NCBI RefSeq assembly: GCF_014836545.1
Contig: NZ_JACSQS010000012.1
Span: forward strand, 55,472-119,471
Direction: 5' to 3'
DNA from: Stenotrophomonas lacuserhaii
GTDB taxonomy: Bacteria > Pseudomonadota > Gammaproteobacteria > Xanthomonadales > Xanthomonadaceae
DNA: 64,000 bases
The notes below the pieces were generated by a model that did no database searches, was not told the DNA's origin, and was given only the letters and a program-made list of their open reading frames with translations. How positions within the stretch are numbered: the stretch's first letter is position 1; every line of letters begins with the position of its first letter. Shown in pieces: positions 36,433 through 44,413 of the stretch. A program made the position numbers and the translations under genes.

Positions 36433-36473
36433 GGGGTCAGAGTCCTTTCGCGTAGCGAAAGGACTCTGACCCC
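36433..36473. repeat. Perfect 19-bp hairpin of the GGGGTCAGAGTC family
   Basis: GGGGTCAGAGTCCTTTCGC and GCGAAAGGACTCTGACCCC pair perfectly around GTA. The first twelve bases recur twice in the hairpin at 55783-55834. A T-rich tract (TTATTTTTTTT) starts nine bases later, so it can also terminate transcription of the zur strand. Confidence 0.75.
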
Positions 36474-36527
36474 TGCCTTTGTTATTTTTTTTCATTACGC
36501 GGGCGGCTGCCACCGGAACCTGTCAGG

Positions 36528-36626
36528 GGCCGGGCGGGGAGGGTGTGCGGGGCCTTGAGCGGCAGGAGCCGCGAAGAGCTACATGGACGTACTTGCGCGT
36601 GCCCCGCACAGACTCCCCGCCCGGCC
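36528..36626 (+). repeat. Nested inverted repeat, copy B
   Basis: Outer arms 36528-36553 and 36601-36626 match at 24 of 26 positions. Inside are the hairpin GCGGC-AGGA-GCCGC (36559-36572) and a core ACATGGACGTACTTGCG related to the core of copies A and C. The arm sequences differ from the other copies, while the architecture is the same. Confidence 0.65.
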
Positions 36627-36688
36627 CATCCCAGATGCGGCTCTAGATCCCAGAGCCACCCGCGAGTGGATCCCACCCGTTCGACCAC

Positions 36689-37879
36689 TCACCGCCCGCG
36701 CGGCGCGGAAGCCGGCTCCACCGAAGTATCCACTTTGGCCACCACCGACATACCCGGCCGCAGCCGCGCCGCCAGCGGTTGATCGGCATCGATCGCAATC
36801 CGTACCGGCAAGCGCTGCACCACTTTGGTGAAATTGCCGCTCGCATTGTCCGGCCGCAACACGCTGAACTCCGAACCGGTCGCCGGTGCGATCTCCTCCA
36901 CGCGGCCGCGCAGGACCTCACCCTGGAACGCGTCCACCGCGAAGGTGGCCGGCTGGCCGATGCGCATCTGCCAGGTCTGGCCTTCCTTGAAGTTGGCCAC
37001 CACCCATAGCGCATCGGGCACCAGGAACAGCAACTGCGAACCGGCCGTGACGTACTGCCCGACCCGCGCGCTGGCTTCGCTGACCTGGCCATCGCGCGGG
37101 GCGTGCACCGTGGTGTTGGCCAGGTCGATCCGTGCCAGTTCCAGTGCCGCCTGCGCGCTCTCGACCTGTGCCTCCAGCCCCTTGCGGGCGACCTGGGTGG
37201 ATACCAGGGTTTCTTCGGCAATCTGGATCTGCGCCTGCGACTGCTGCACGCCGGCCTGCGCGGAGGCCTGGCTGGTGCGGAACTTGTCGCGGTCGTTCAG
37301 CGCCACCAGACGTTGTTCGGCCAGCTGCTCGTAGCGCGCAAGCTCGGCACGCGAACGCTGCAGTTCAGACTGCCCGGCCGCCAGCGTGGCCTTGGCCGAA
37401 GCGATCTGCGCGCGGTTCTGCGCCTGCGACTGGTCCGAATTCGCCAGCGCCGCCTTCGCGCTGTCCAAGGCTGCTTCGGCCTGCGCGACGCGCTGGCGGT
37501 AGATGCGGTCGTCGATGCGCAGCAGCACATCGCCCTGTCTGACGTGCTGGAAATCTTTCACCAGGACGTCGGTGACGTAGCCATTGACCTGCGGCGCCAG
37601 CACGGTGACCTGCCCGCGGACGTAGGCGTTGTCGGTGCTGGCGATGGAACTGGTGAACGGCCACAGCTGCCAGCCGCGCAGGATCAACGCGATGCCCACC
37701 AGCGCCATAAGCACCATGATCACCACTGCCCGGTTGCTGGGCTTGAGGTACTTCGGCGCGCCCGTAGGCGTTGCCGGGGTGGCGGCCGGCGGCGGGGCAG
37801 GGGCGGGTGCGGCATCGGTGGGAGGCGCCGGATTTACGTTTTCCGGGGCGTCGTCATCGCGGGGTGGTTGCTGGGACAT
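36689..37879 (-). CDS. Membrane fusion protein of EmrA/HlyD type
   Basis: The 396-residue periplasmic adaptor links an inner-membrane MFS pump to an outer-membrane channel. It has a Pro/Ala-rich cytoplasmic N-terminus, one membrane helix (about residues 60-80), then STDNAYVRGQVTVLAPQVNGYV as the lipoyl half, a long alpha-hairpin (about 125-235, Ala/Gln-rich heptads) and DLANTTVHAPRDGQV as the second lipoyl half, followed by a beta-barrel. EmrA is the closest family. The start is ATG 37877-37879. It follows the EmrB-like gene by eight bases and is the last gene of the tetR-type operon. The exported compound is unknown. Confidence 0.87.
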   Translation of the reverse strand: MSQQPPRDDDAPENVNPAPPTDAAPAPAPPPAATPATPTGAPKYLKPSNRAVVIMVLMALVGIALILRGWQLWPFTSSIASTDNAYVRGQVTVLAPQVNGYVTDVLVKDFQHVRQGDVLLRIDDRIYRQRVAQAEAALDSAKAALANSDQSQAQNRAQIASAKATLAAGQSELQRSRAELARYEQLAEQRLVALNDRDKFRTSQASAQAGVQQSQAQIQIAEETLVSTQVARKGLEAQVESAQAALELARIDLANTTVHAPRDGQVSEASARVGQYVTAGSQLLFLVPDALWVVANFKEGQTWQMRIGQPATFAVDAFQGEVLRGRVEEIAPATGSEFSVLRPDNASGNFTKVVQRLPVRIAIDADQPLAARLRPGMSVVAKVDTSVEPASAPRGR

Positions 37880-37887
37880 GGAGTTGC

Positions 37888-39567
37888 TCAATGCGTTGCG
37901 GCAGCCGCATCGGGCGCCGCGGGGGAGGAAGGGGAGGGGCGGCGCCTGCGCCATTGCTTCATCGCGGCGATCCACAGCTGCAATGAGAGCAGCCAGCCCA
38001 GGAAGCCCAGCGCCAGCCAGCCGCTGAGCGTGAACACATCATTGAAGCCACGCACGTTGGCTTCGCGGCGCGCAATCTGCGCCAGCTGCGCGGTGCCCTG
38101 CGAGCTGCGCTGCACCGGGTCGGTGATCTGCGCGCTGTAGAGCTGCTGCTGCAGGCGCAGCCGCTGCGCGACCACCGGATCGGCCGGGTCCAGCTGGCTG
38201 ACCAGCGCGGTGGAATACAGCTGTTCGCGATGCAGCTGCACCGTCCCGAGCACCGCCGAACCGGCCAGCCCCCCCAGCGTCTGGGTGATCGACAGGGTGA
38301 CCAGGAAGGTGATCATGTGGTCCACGCCCTGCTTCAGCACGGCGGTGATGCCGAGCATGATCAGCGGGCCCATGAACATGCCCGAGCCCACCGAAGCCAG
38401 GAACTGGCTGACGAAGAAATCATGCGGACGGTCCAGGCTGGTGCGGTGCTGGTCGAGCAGGGCGGCGCTGCCCAGCAGCAGGATTGCCATCAGCACCTGC
38501 GGGATCAGCCGCTTCGGACCGAAGGTCAGCGAACTGGCGGCGATGCCGGTGACCACCCCGGCCAGGATCACCGCGAACAGCGGCCGCATCTGGTCCGGCC
38601 CCATGCCGAGCGTACGCATCAGCCCGACCACGCCATAGGACTGTTCGGTAGTGAGAAAGCGCAGCAGGAACGCGCCGACGATGAAGTGCAGCACCGGCAG
38701 GCTGGCCAGCCAGCGCACCTGCAGCAGTGGGTTGCGCCGGTAGTGTTCAATCACGAAGGCCGTCGTGGCCAGCGTGATCGAGGCAACCAGCGCCCAGCCC
38801 AGCCACGGCGTGTCGGTCCACCAGCGCACGTAACCCTGCGCCAGCACCACCACCAGCAGGCCGACGGCCGGCGCCAGCAGCGCGAAGGTGAGGAAATCCA
38901 TCGGTTCGAAGGCCTTGATCTGCACGCCCGGCGGGAGCTTCAGCAGCACCACGGCAGCGAAGGCGCACAGTGCCAATCCGGCCTCGAAGAAGTACAGCAG
39001 ATGCCATTGGCCGGTACCCACCAGGCTGGGCGAGACCACCCAGGCCAGCGGCACCGCCAGCTGTGACAGCCCCACGCCGATCACCAGCAGGTTGCCGGTA
39101 TAGCGGCGTGGCAACGACTGCAGCATGTACAGCGTGCCCAGCGTCGAGCACGCCGCGCCGGCGAAACCGCTGGCCGCGCGCAGCAGCACGGTGGTTTCGA
39201 AGCTGCCGACGGCCAGGTGCAGCAGGGCCAGCGCGGCGTACAGCCCGAGGCCGATTTCGGCGAACAGGCGGATGCCATATTGCTGGCGGAACTTGAAGGC
39301 AAGCAGGTTCGCCGTCACGTTGACCATCACGTAGGAGGCGACCAGCCAGGTGCCCTGCACGGGGCTCAGGCCCAACTGGCCCTGCAGGAAGGGCAGGTTG
39401 GCGGTGACCAGCGCAGTGCCGAGGCCACCGGTGATGGCCACCAGCACCGACACCAGCGCATAGGCGGCGCGCCGGTGCGGCGGGTGCCACGGCATCGACG
39501 CCGAGCCCGGGAGAGTGGGCTTCTCGTGTTCCTCCCAGTCCGGGATGGGCTTGAGGTACTGCGACAT
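37888..39567 (-). CDS. DHA2-family MFS efflux pump (EmrB-like)
   Basis: The 559-residue inner-membrane protein has about fourteen hydrophobic segments, typical of the DHA2 drug:proton antiporters. The opening VSVLVAITGGLGTALVTANLPFLQGQLGLSP and the motif GTWLVASYVMVNV mark the first helices. A long periplasmic loop with HREQLYSTALVSQLDPADP lies near the C-terminus. The start codon overlaps the stop of the TetR gene, and the adaptor gene follows directly, so regulator, pump and adaptor form one operon. It probably exports hydrophobic antimicrobials or fatty-acid-like molecules; the substrate is unproved. Confidence 0.88.
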   Translation of the reverse strand: MSQYLKPIPDWEEHEKPTLPGSASMPWHPPHRRAAYALVSVLVAITGGLGTALVTANLPFLQGQLGLSPVQGTWLVASYVMVNVTANLLAFKFRQQYGIRLFAEIGLGLYAALALLHLAVGSFETTVLLRAASGFAGAACSTLGTLYMLQSLPRRYTGNLLVIGVGLSQLAVPLAWVVSPSLVGTGQWHLLYFFEAGLALCAFAAVVLLKLPPGVQIKAFEPMDFLTFALLAPAVGLLVVVLAQGYVRWWTDTPWLGWALVASITLATTAFVIEHYRRNPLLQVRWLASLPVLHFIVGAFLLRFLTTEQSYGVVGLMRTLGMGPDQMRPLFAVILAGVVTGIAASSLTFGPKRLIPQVLMAILLLGSAALLDQHRTSLDRPHDFFVSQFLASVGSGMFMGPLIMLGITAVLKQGVDHMITFLVTLSITQTLGGLAGSAVLGTVQLHREQLYSTALVSQLDPADPVVAQRLRLQQQLYSAQITDPVQRSSQGTAQLAQIARREANVRGFNDVFTLSGWLALGFLGWLLSLQLWIAAMKQWRRRRPSPSSPAAPDAAAATH

Positions 39568-40133
39568 CAGGCCTCCGTGGCGCTGGTTCCCTGCAGGCCT
39601 GCGCGCAGCAGCTGCAGCGCGCGTCCTGCCAGTGCGCTGCGCTCTTCGCGGTTCTTGCCGCGCAGGGCCGCACCCAGCATGCCCGAGATCAGTGAAATAT
39701 CCGTGGAGGTCAGGTCCGGCCGGCACAATCCGGCGGCGATGGCGCGCTGGATCGGCGCTTCCATCAGGGAGCGCACGCGTTCGCGCGCACCCCGCACGGT
39801 CGGGTCGTCCGGATGCACCGCGCGCCAGTAATCGGCCAGCGCCGGTGAATCGATGATGCGGCGGGCCATTCCATCGAGCAGCTCGAACAGGGCATCGTCG
39901 CGCGTGCCCAGTTCGGCGACCTGGCGCGCGATACGCTCCACGGTTCGCTGCAGCAGCGCTTCGATCAACGCGCTGCGATCCGGGAAGTTACGGTACAGCG
40001 TCGCCCGCCCCACCTGCGCCCGTTCCACCACCAGGTCGAGCGGGGCGGTGACGCCGTGATTACCGAACACATGGTCGGCGGCATCGAGGATGAGGGCGCG
40101 GCGGGCGGCGGCGTCGGCACGTAAGGAAGTCAT
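39567..40133 (-). CDS. TetR-family regulator of the emrBA-type operon
   Basis: The 188-residue protein has an N-terminal helix-turn-helix (LILDAADHVFGNHGVTAPLDLVVERAQVGRATLYRNFPDR, about residues 14-53) and a helical ligand domain. It heads the operon, overlapping the pump gene. A perfect inverted repeat 11 bases upstream of its ATG is the likely autoregulatory operator, so the ligand would be an inducer that may also be a pump substrate. Confidence 0.88.
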   Translation of the reverse strand: MTSLRADAAARRALILDAADHVFGNHGVTAPLDLVVERAQVGRATLYRNFPDRSALIEALLQRTVERIARQVAELGTRDDALFELLDGMARRIIDSPALADYWRAVHPDDPTVRGARERVRSLMEAPIQRAIAAGLCRPDLTSTDISLISGMLGAALRGKNREERSALAGRALQLLRAGLQGTSATEA

Positions 40134-40143
40134 GGGTCATTTT

Positions 40144-40159
40144 CGGACAAATATGTCCG
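40144..40159. promoter_or_regulatory. TetR operator candidate
   Basis: CGGACA-AATA-TGTCCG is a perfect 6-bp inverted repeat with a four-base AT spacer, ending 11 bases from the tetR start codon. Its size and position are typical for a TetR operator. Confidence 0.65.
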
Positions 40160-40237
40160 TTTATCCAGTGCGGATCGCGACTGCGTTGGCGGCGTTTCAG
40201 TGCGCAGTCCGCTACGTGATGGTCGGGTGAGCGGAAC

Positions 40238-41458
40238 TCAGACTGCGCTTGCGGTCGCCATGGGCGGCGCCTGCTCGCGTATCGGCAGGTGCGCCACCGC
40301 GGCGATCAGCGCCAGCGCGATGTCCAGGTACCACATGATCATGTAATTACCGGTGTTGGCCAGCACCAGCCCACCCAGCCAGGCGCCGAAGAAGCCACCG
40401 ATCTGGTGCGACAGCAGGGTCAGACCGAACAGGGTGCCCAGGTAGCGCGGCCCGAACAGCTTGCCGACCAAACCGGCGGTAGGCGGCACGGTGGCCAGCC
40501 AGGTGAAGCCCAGCGCAGCGGCGAAGACATAGAAGGTCAACGCGGTGGGCGGAGCAACGAGGTACAGCCCGATCATCATCGCGCGGCTGGCATACAGCGC
40601 CACCAACAACAGCTTCATCCGGTAGCGCTGGCCCAGGTAGCCCATCAGCAGGCTGCCTGCCACGTTGAACAGGCCGATCAGCGCGATCGAGGTGGATGAA
40701 ACGGTGGGCGACAGACCGCACAGTGCGATCTCACCAGGGAGATGGGTGACCAGGAAGGCGATATGCAGCCCGCAGGTAAAGAAGCCCAGGTGCAGGTACC
40801 AATAACTCGGCTCACGCAGGGCCAGCCGGAACTGCGCACGCAGCCCGCCATCGGCCGCCGCCGTGGCATGCGCATGGTCGCCGGCACGGCGGCGCAACGG
40901 CCAGGCCATCGGCAGAGTCAGCAGGGAAACCACGGCCATCAGCAGCATCGCCCGTCCCCAGCCTGCAACGGTGATGACCACCTGCAGGATTGGTGCGAAG
41001 ACGAACTGGCCGAGCGAGCCTCCGGCATTGATCAGGCCGGCTGCGAACGAACGGCGCTCGGCCGGCAGCCGATGCGCGGTGGCACCGATCAGCACGGAGA
41101 AACTGCCGGCACCCGCACCGGCCGCCATCATCAGGCCCAGGCTGAGGCCCAGCCCCCATCCGCCCGGAAGCATCGGCGCGAGGGCCAGTCCTGCGGCCAG
41201 CAGGATGCCACCGCCGATCAGCACCGGCAGCGGCCCGCGCTGGTCGGCCAGCGCACCGAACACAGGCTGCACCGCACCCCAGACCAGTTGGCCGATGGCC
41301 AGCGCGAAACTGATGTCGACGATGCTGACGCCGGTATCGCGGTGGATGGGATCGACGAACAGGCCCGTGGTCTGGCGTGCCGCCATGGTGATCATCAGGA
41401 TGCCCGAGGCCGCCAGCAGGAGGCCCCAGGGGAGACGCGCGGTGGAGTCGGTGGTCAT
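40238..41458 (-). CDS. MFS transporter, OFA/MCT-like
   Basis: The 406-residue protein has about twelve hydrophobic segments. The opening LPWGLLLAASGILMITMAARQTTGLFVDPI and the loop FGALADQRGPLPVLIGGG resemble the oxalate/formate and monocarboxylate transporter families more than drug pumps. There is no operon partner; it is 104 bp from the divergently read control region of the tetR operon, on the same strand. I use the ATG at 41456-41458. A TATAGT hexamer seven bases before that ATG would make the transcript almost leaderless. Substrate unknown. Confidence 0.8.
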   Translation of the reverse strand: MTTDSTARLPWGLLLAASGILMITMAARQTTGLFVDPIHRDTGVSIVDISFALAIGQLVWGAVQPVFGALADQRGPLPVLIGGGILLAAGLALAPMLPGGWGLGLSLGLMMAAGAGAGSFSVLIGATAHRLPAERRSFAAGLINAGGSLGQFVFAPILQVVITVAGWGRAMLLMAVVSLLTLPMAWPLRRRAGDHAHATAAADGGLRAQFRLALREPSYWYLHLGFFTCGLHIAFLVTHLPGEIALCGLSPTVSSTSIALIGLFNVAGSLLMGYLGQRYRMKLLLVALYASRAMMIGLYLVAPPTALTFYVFAAALGFTWLATVPPTAGLVGKLFGPRYLGTLFGLTLLSHQIGGFFGAWLGGLVLANTGNYMIMWYLDIALALIAAVAHLPIREQAPPMATASAV

Positions 41459-41491
41459 GGCCGGCACTATAGGCCGTGATCAGCCAGTGCG

Positions 41492-41512
41492 GTGACGACC
41501 GACGGTCGTCAC
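41492..41512. repeat. Perfect 10-bp palindromic REP-like hairpin
   Basis: GTGACGACCG-A-CGGTCGTCAC. It shares GTGACGACC/GGTCGTCAC arms with the element at 58080-58100 and represents a second REP subtype without an obvious GTAG head. Confidence 0.7.
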
Positions 41513-41551
41513 CCACCGACAGCGCAAGCAGACGGCCAGCGGCTCAGCCGG

Positions 41552-43735
41552 TCAGAAGTACGCGCGGATGCCGAAGGCCACGCCGCGTCCCGGCAGCGGC
41601 GCGTAATCGCGCAGCAGCGAGGTGTGCGGACGCACTTCGCGGTTGGTCAGGTTGCTGCCGTCCACGAACACTTCGTAGCTGTTGCTGTCGCTGCGGTCCC
41701 AGCGGTACGCGAAGTGTGCATCCACCAGCGTGTAGCCATTGGTCGGTTCTTCGTTCTGCGCGGTGTCCTTCTGGCTGCTGTAACGCACCGCACCGAGCGA
41801 TGCGCGCCAGCCGTCCTTGGCCCAGCGCAGGTCGGCGCCCACGCGTGCCGGCGAAATGCGCGGCAGGTAGCCCCCGTTGGCCAGGTCCACGGTGTAGTTG
41901 TGGTTGTGGTCGCCATGCGGCACGGCGATGTCCACGCTGCGGCTGCCACTGCCATCCAGTTCGGCCTTGACGTAGTCACCGAACACGCGCAGGTCCCAGT
42001 CACCGCCATGGCCTTCGAACAGATGCACCAGGGCCTCCGCTTCGGCGCCCTTGAAGGTGGCGTCCTGCTGCGCCCACAAGCGCACCGGCAGGTCTTCCAC
42101 CACGCCGGTGTCGGCCAGGTAGATGAAGTCCTTGAACCTGGTCTGGTACACCGAAGCGGAGAAGTCCAGGCGATCGCTGTGCGTGTGGATGCCCAGTTCG
42201 ATGCGCTGGCCGCGCTCGGTCTTCAGCTGCGCATCGCCCAGCTCGATCGAACGCGTGGCGATGTGCGCACCGGCGGCGTACAGCTCTTCATTGGTCGGTG
42301 CACGCTCGGAACTGTCCACGCCGAAGCGCAGGTCCACGGCATCGTTCAACGTCCAGATGCCGGCGGCAGACAGGTTGGTGGCATCGAACCTGCGGCGCTG
42401 GTAGTCGGCGGTCGGCTCCAGCTTGACCTGGTCATGGCGCGCGCCCAGTTCCAGCTTGAACGGGCCGAACTGCTTTTCCTGCAGCACGAACACGCCGAGG
42501 TTCTCGGTCGTGGTATCCGGCACGAAGGCTTCTTCGCCCTTGGCACCGAAATCGCTGTTGCCGAACTGCAGGCCGAAGGCGCCGTTCCAGCCGGCGATCT
42601 CGTTCTGCACCGCTTCCAGCCGGCCTTCGATGCCCTGGTTGGTGAAGCGGGTTGCCGGGGTGCCGGCTTCCAGTTCGGTGTGCTCGTAGTCGGTGTAACC
42701 GGCGCGCAGGGTGACGTTCTTCAGGAACGAGGTCGGGTTGTAGATGCCGCCTTTGAAGTCGAAGCGGTTCTGCACCATGTCGATGCGCACGTCGTGCTCC
42801 TCGCCTTCTTCTTCCTCTGCGCCATGGTCGTGGCCATGGTCGTGGTCATCGCCTTCGGCATGCACGTGCGCGCCGTTGGGGATGCCGTAGTTGGTGCGGT
42901 AGGTACCGGCGGACAGGCCGAAGAAGCCGCCATCGCCGAGCCAGGTAGCACCGACGCCACCGGCGCGGGTGCGGATGGAACTGTTGTCCAGGGTGCCGCG
43001 GCGCGGTTCATCGGCGTCGCCGTCATCGTGTGCATGGTCGTGTTCTTCGAGCGCATCGACCACCGCGTAGCCGGGGATGCGGTAGTCATCGCCGTTGCGC
43101 ACCAGGCCGTCCACGTGCAGCACCCAGTTGCCGTTGACGCCGTCCAGCCGGAACATGCCACTGCGTTCGTCGTTGACGCTGTTGCCGCGCACCTCGGCAC
43201 GGCCGCTCAGCGGGCGCTCCGGCAGTTCGCTGGCGATGCGCCCATCGACCACGTTGACCGCGCCGCCGATCGCGCCACTGCCGAACAACAGGGTGGCCGG
43301 GCCCTTCAGGACTTCGATCTGGTCGGCCAGGAACGGTTCGATGCTGGTGGCGTGGTCGGCACTGACGGTGGAGGCATCCATGTTGCCGACGCCGTTGGAC
43401 AGCACGGCCACGCGCGGGCCTTCCTGTCCGCGGATGATCGGCCGGCCCACGCCGGGACCAAAGTAGGAGCTCTGCACGCCGGGCAGCTTGGCCACGGTGT
43501 CGCCCAGGGTGCCGGCCTTGGCTTCGTCCAGGCGTTCGCCGGCGAGCACCTCGACCGGCCGCGCCAGCGATTCGGCATCGCCCTGCAGCGGCGAGGCGGT
43601 GACCTTCACTTCGGACAGTTCGGTCAGGTGTCGGCCGGCCGGGGCGTCGGCGGCCATCGCCATCGCGGGCAGCAGGGCAGCAGCGAGGGCCAGGGCGAGA
43701 GTGTGCGGGCGGGGCCGGGTACGCAGAGCAGTCAT
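41552..43735 (-). CDS. znuD: TonB-dependent zinc receptor, ZnuD-like
   Basis: The 727-residue outer-membrane receptor has a signal peptide ending near AMAAD (about residue 28), a plug with LSEVKVTASPLQGD, DTVAKLPGVQSSYFGPGVGRPIIRGQ and DQIEVLKGPATLLFGSGAIGGAVNV, and a barrel ending GIRAYF. Two His/Asp-rich external loops, EEHDHAHDDGDADE and HVHAEGDDHDHGHDHGAEEE, are typical of zinc receptors such as neisserial ZnuD. It should bring zinc across the outer membrane when zinc is short. The divergent MerC-domain gene and the Zur-like boxes between them support zinc control. Stenotrophomonas homologs are commonly annotated simply as TonB receptors. Confidence 0.85.
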   Translation of the reverse strand: MTALRTRPRPHTLALALAAALLPAMAMAADAPAGRHLTELSEVKVTASPLQGDAESLARPVEVLAGERLDEAKAGTLGDTVAKLPGVQSSYFGPGVGRPIIRGQEGPRVAVLSNGVGNMDASTVSADHATSIEPFLADQIEVLKGPATLLFGSGAIGGAVNVVDGRIASELPERPLSGRAEVRGNSVNDERSGMFRLDGVNGNWVLHVDGLVRNGDDYRIPGYAVVDALEEHDHAHDDGDADEPRRGTLDNSSIRTRAGGVGATWLGDGGFFGLSAGTYRTNYGIPNGAHVHAEGDDHDHGHDHGAEEEEGEEHDVRIDMVQNRFDFKGGIYNPTSFLKNVTLRAGYTDYEHTELEAGTPATRFTNQGIEGRLEAVQNEIAGWNGAFGLQFGNSDFGAKGEEAFVPDTTTENLGVFVLQEKQFGPFKLELGARHDQVKLEPTADYQRRRFDATNLSAAGIWTLNDAVDLRFGVDSSERAPTNEELYAAGAHIATRSIELGDAQLKTERGQRIELGIHTHSDRLDFSASVYQTRFKDFIYLADTGVVEDLPVRLWAQQDATFKGAEAEALVHLFEGHGGDWDLRVFGDYVKAELDGSGSRSVDIAVPHGDHNHNYTVDLANGGYLPRISPARVGADLRWAKDGWRASLGAVRYSSQKDTAQNEEPTNGYTLVDAHFAYRWDRSDSNSYEVFVDGSNLTNREVRPHTSLLRDYAPLPGRGVAFGIRAYF

Positions 43736-43751
43736 GGGGCTTCCAATGAAT

Positions 43752-43769
43752 TGTTATAACGTATCAACA
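43752..43769 (-). promoter_or_regulatory. Zur-box-like site before the ZnuD-like gene
   Basis: TGTTATAACGTATCAACA has a strong TGTTATAAC half and outer TGTT/AACA symmetry. It lies 17 to 34 bases upstream of the receptor start codon, where bound Zur would repress. Confidence 0.55.
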
Positions 43770-43844
43770 AGGGGGCGCACGAATCCCATGGCGGACAGCG
43801 GGAGAGAGTCGCTGGGCGAAACAGGCCGTGCGGGTACAGGAGGG

Positions 43845-43861
43845 ATGTTATATTATTCCAT
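43845..43861 (+). promoter_or_regulatory. Zur box before the MerC-domain gene
   Basis: ATGTTATATTATTCCAT fits the gammaproteobacterial ATGTTATANTATAACAT consensus at all but two positions. It ends 27 bases before the start of the MerC-domain gene. Confidence 0.65.
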
Positions 43862-43888
43862 AACGCTTCGCCGACCCTGCTGGAAGTC

Positions 43889-44302
43889 ATGCCCCTGATC
43901 CCACGCCTCCGCCATCTGATTGATCGCTTCGGTGCCACCGGTTCGCTGCTGTGCGCGGTGCACTGCGCGGTGATCCCCGTGGCCTTGGCCGCTGCACCCT
44001 CGCTGGGCCTGTCGGTGTGGCTGGGCGATGGCGTGGAGCAGGCGCTGGTGGTGTTCGTGACCCTGCTGGGGTTGTTCAGCCTGGTCTGGGGTTATCGGCG
44101 GCATGGTGCGCTGCGTGCGCTGGGGTTCCTGATTCCCGGCCTGGTCGCTTTGTGGACGGGCGTACTGTACGACCCGCTGCACCACGATCCGGTTCCGCAT
44201 GCGGTAGTGATGACCCTCGGCGGGTTGCTGGTGGGCGTGGCCCACCTGGTCAACCTGCGCCTCAACCACGGCCACGTACACGACGCCAGCTGCGCGCATT
44301 GA
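43889..44302 (+). CDS. MerC-domain inner-membrane protein
   Basis: The 137-residue protein has four hydrophobic helices and the MerC-type motif GSLLCAVHCAVIPVAL (two Cys around residues 21 and 25) in helix 1. MerC proteins carry mercury or other soft metals inward. The His-rich C-terminus NHGHVHDASCAH adds possible zinc ligands. Its position divergent to a ZnuD-like receptor, with a Zur box in front, argues for a zinc-related role rather than mercury resistance; no mer genes are nearby. It is a single gene. Confidence 0.8.
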   Translation: MPLIPRLRHLIDRFGATGSLLCAVHCAVIPVALAAAPSLGLSVWLGDGVEQALVVFVTLLGLFSLVWGYRRHGALRALGFLIPGLVALWTGVLYDPLHHDPVPHAVVMTLGGLLVGVAHLVNLRLNHGHVHDASCAH

Positions 44303-44334
44303 GGCCGTCGTGGTAGGCTTTCCGATCGTGCGCG

Positions 44335-44379
44335 GGGGCGTCCAGCAAGACGGCCCCGCCAAACCCGTGTCAGCACGGG
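44335..44379 (+). ncRNA. Two tandem hairpins in the leader of the bTHX gene
   Basis: A bulged stem, GGGGCGTC with GACGGCCCC (44335-44357), is followed by a perfect CCCGTG-TCAG-CACGGG hairpin (44364-44379). They lie 35 to 79 bases before the ribosomal-protein ORF and could form a regulatory leader. No T run follows, so termination is unlikely. Confidence 0.3.
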
Positions 44380-44413
44380 GTAATCAGAATCAACATAGCC
44401 AGGAGTTCAAGAC

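Larger units (their letters stand above)
36195..36688. repeat. 494-bp gene-free region of stacked inverted repeats
   Basis: Nothing here looks coding on either strand. In order it holds a GC hairpin after zur (36207-36225, GCCGGGC against GCCCGGC, with a T run at 36233-36237), nested inverted repeat A (36274-36372), a perfect 19-bp hairpin (36433-36473) followed by a T-rich tract, and nested inverted repeat B (36528-36626). It separates the convergent zur and efflux operons. The dense structure suggests transcription termination for both sides plus accumulated repeats. Confidence 0.75.

Noticed and set aside
36199..36558. Open frames of 119-143 codons in the gap after zur
   Set aside because: They run through inverted repeats on both strands and encode repeat-derived sequence.
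43889..44302. Mercury-resistance operon
   Set aside because: Only a MerC-domain gene is present; merR, merT, merP and merA are absent, and the neighbours are zinc related.
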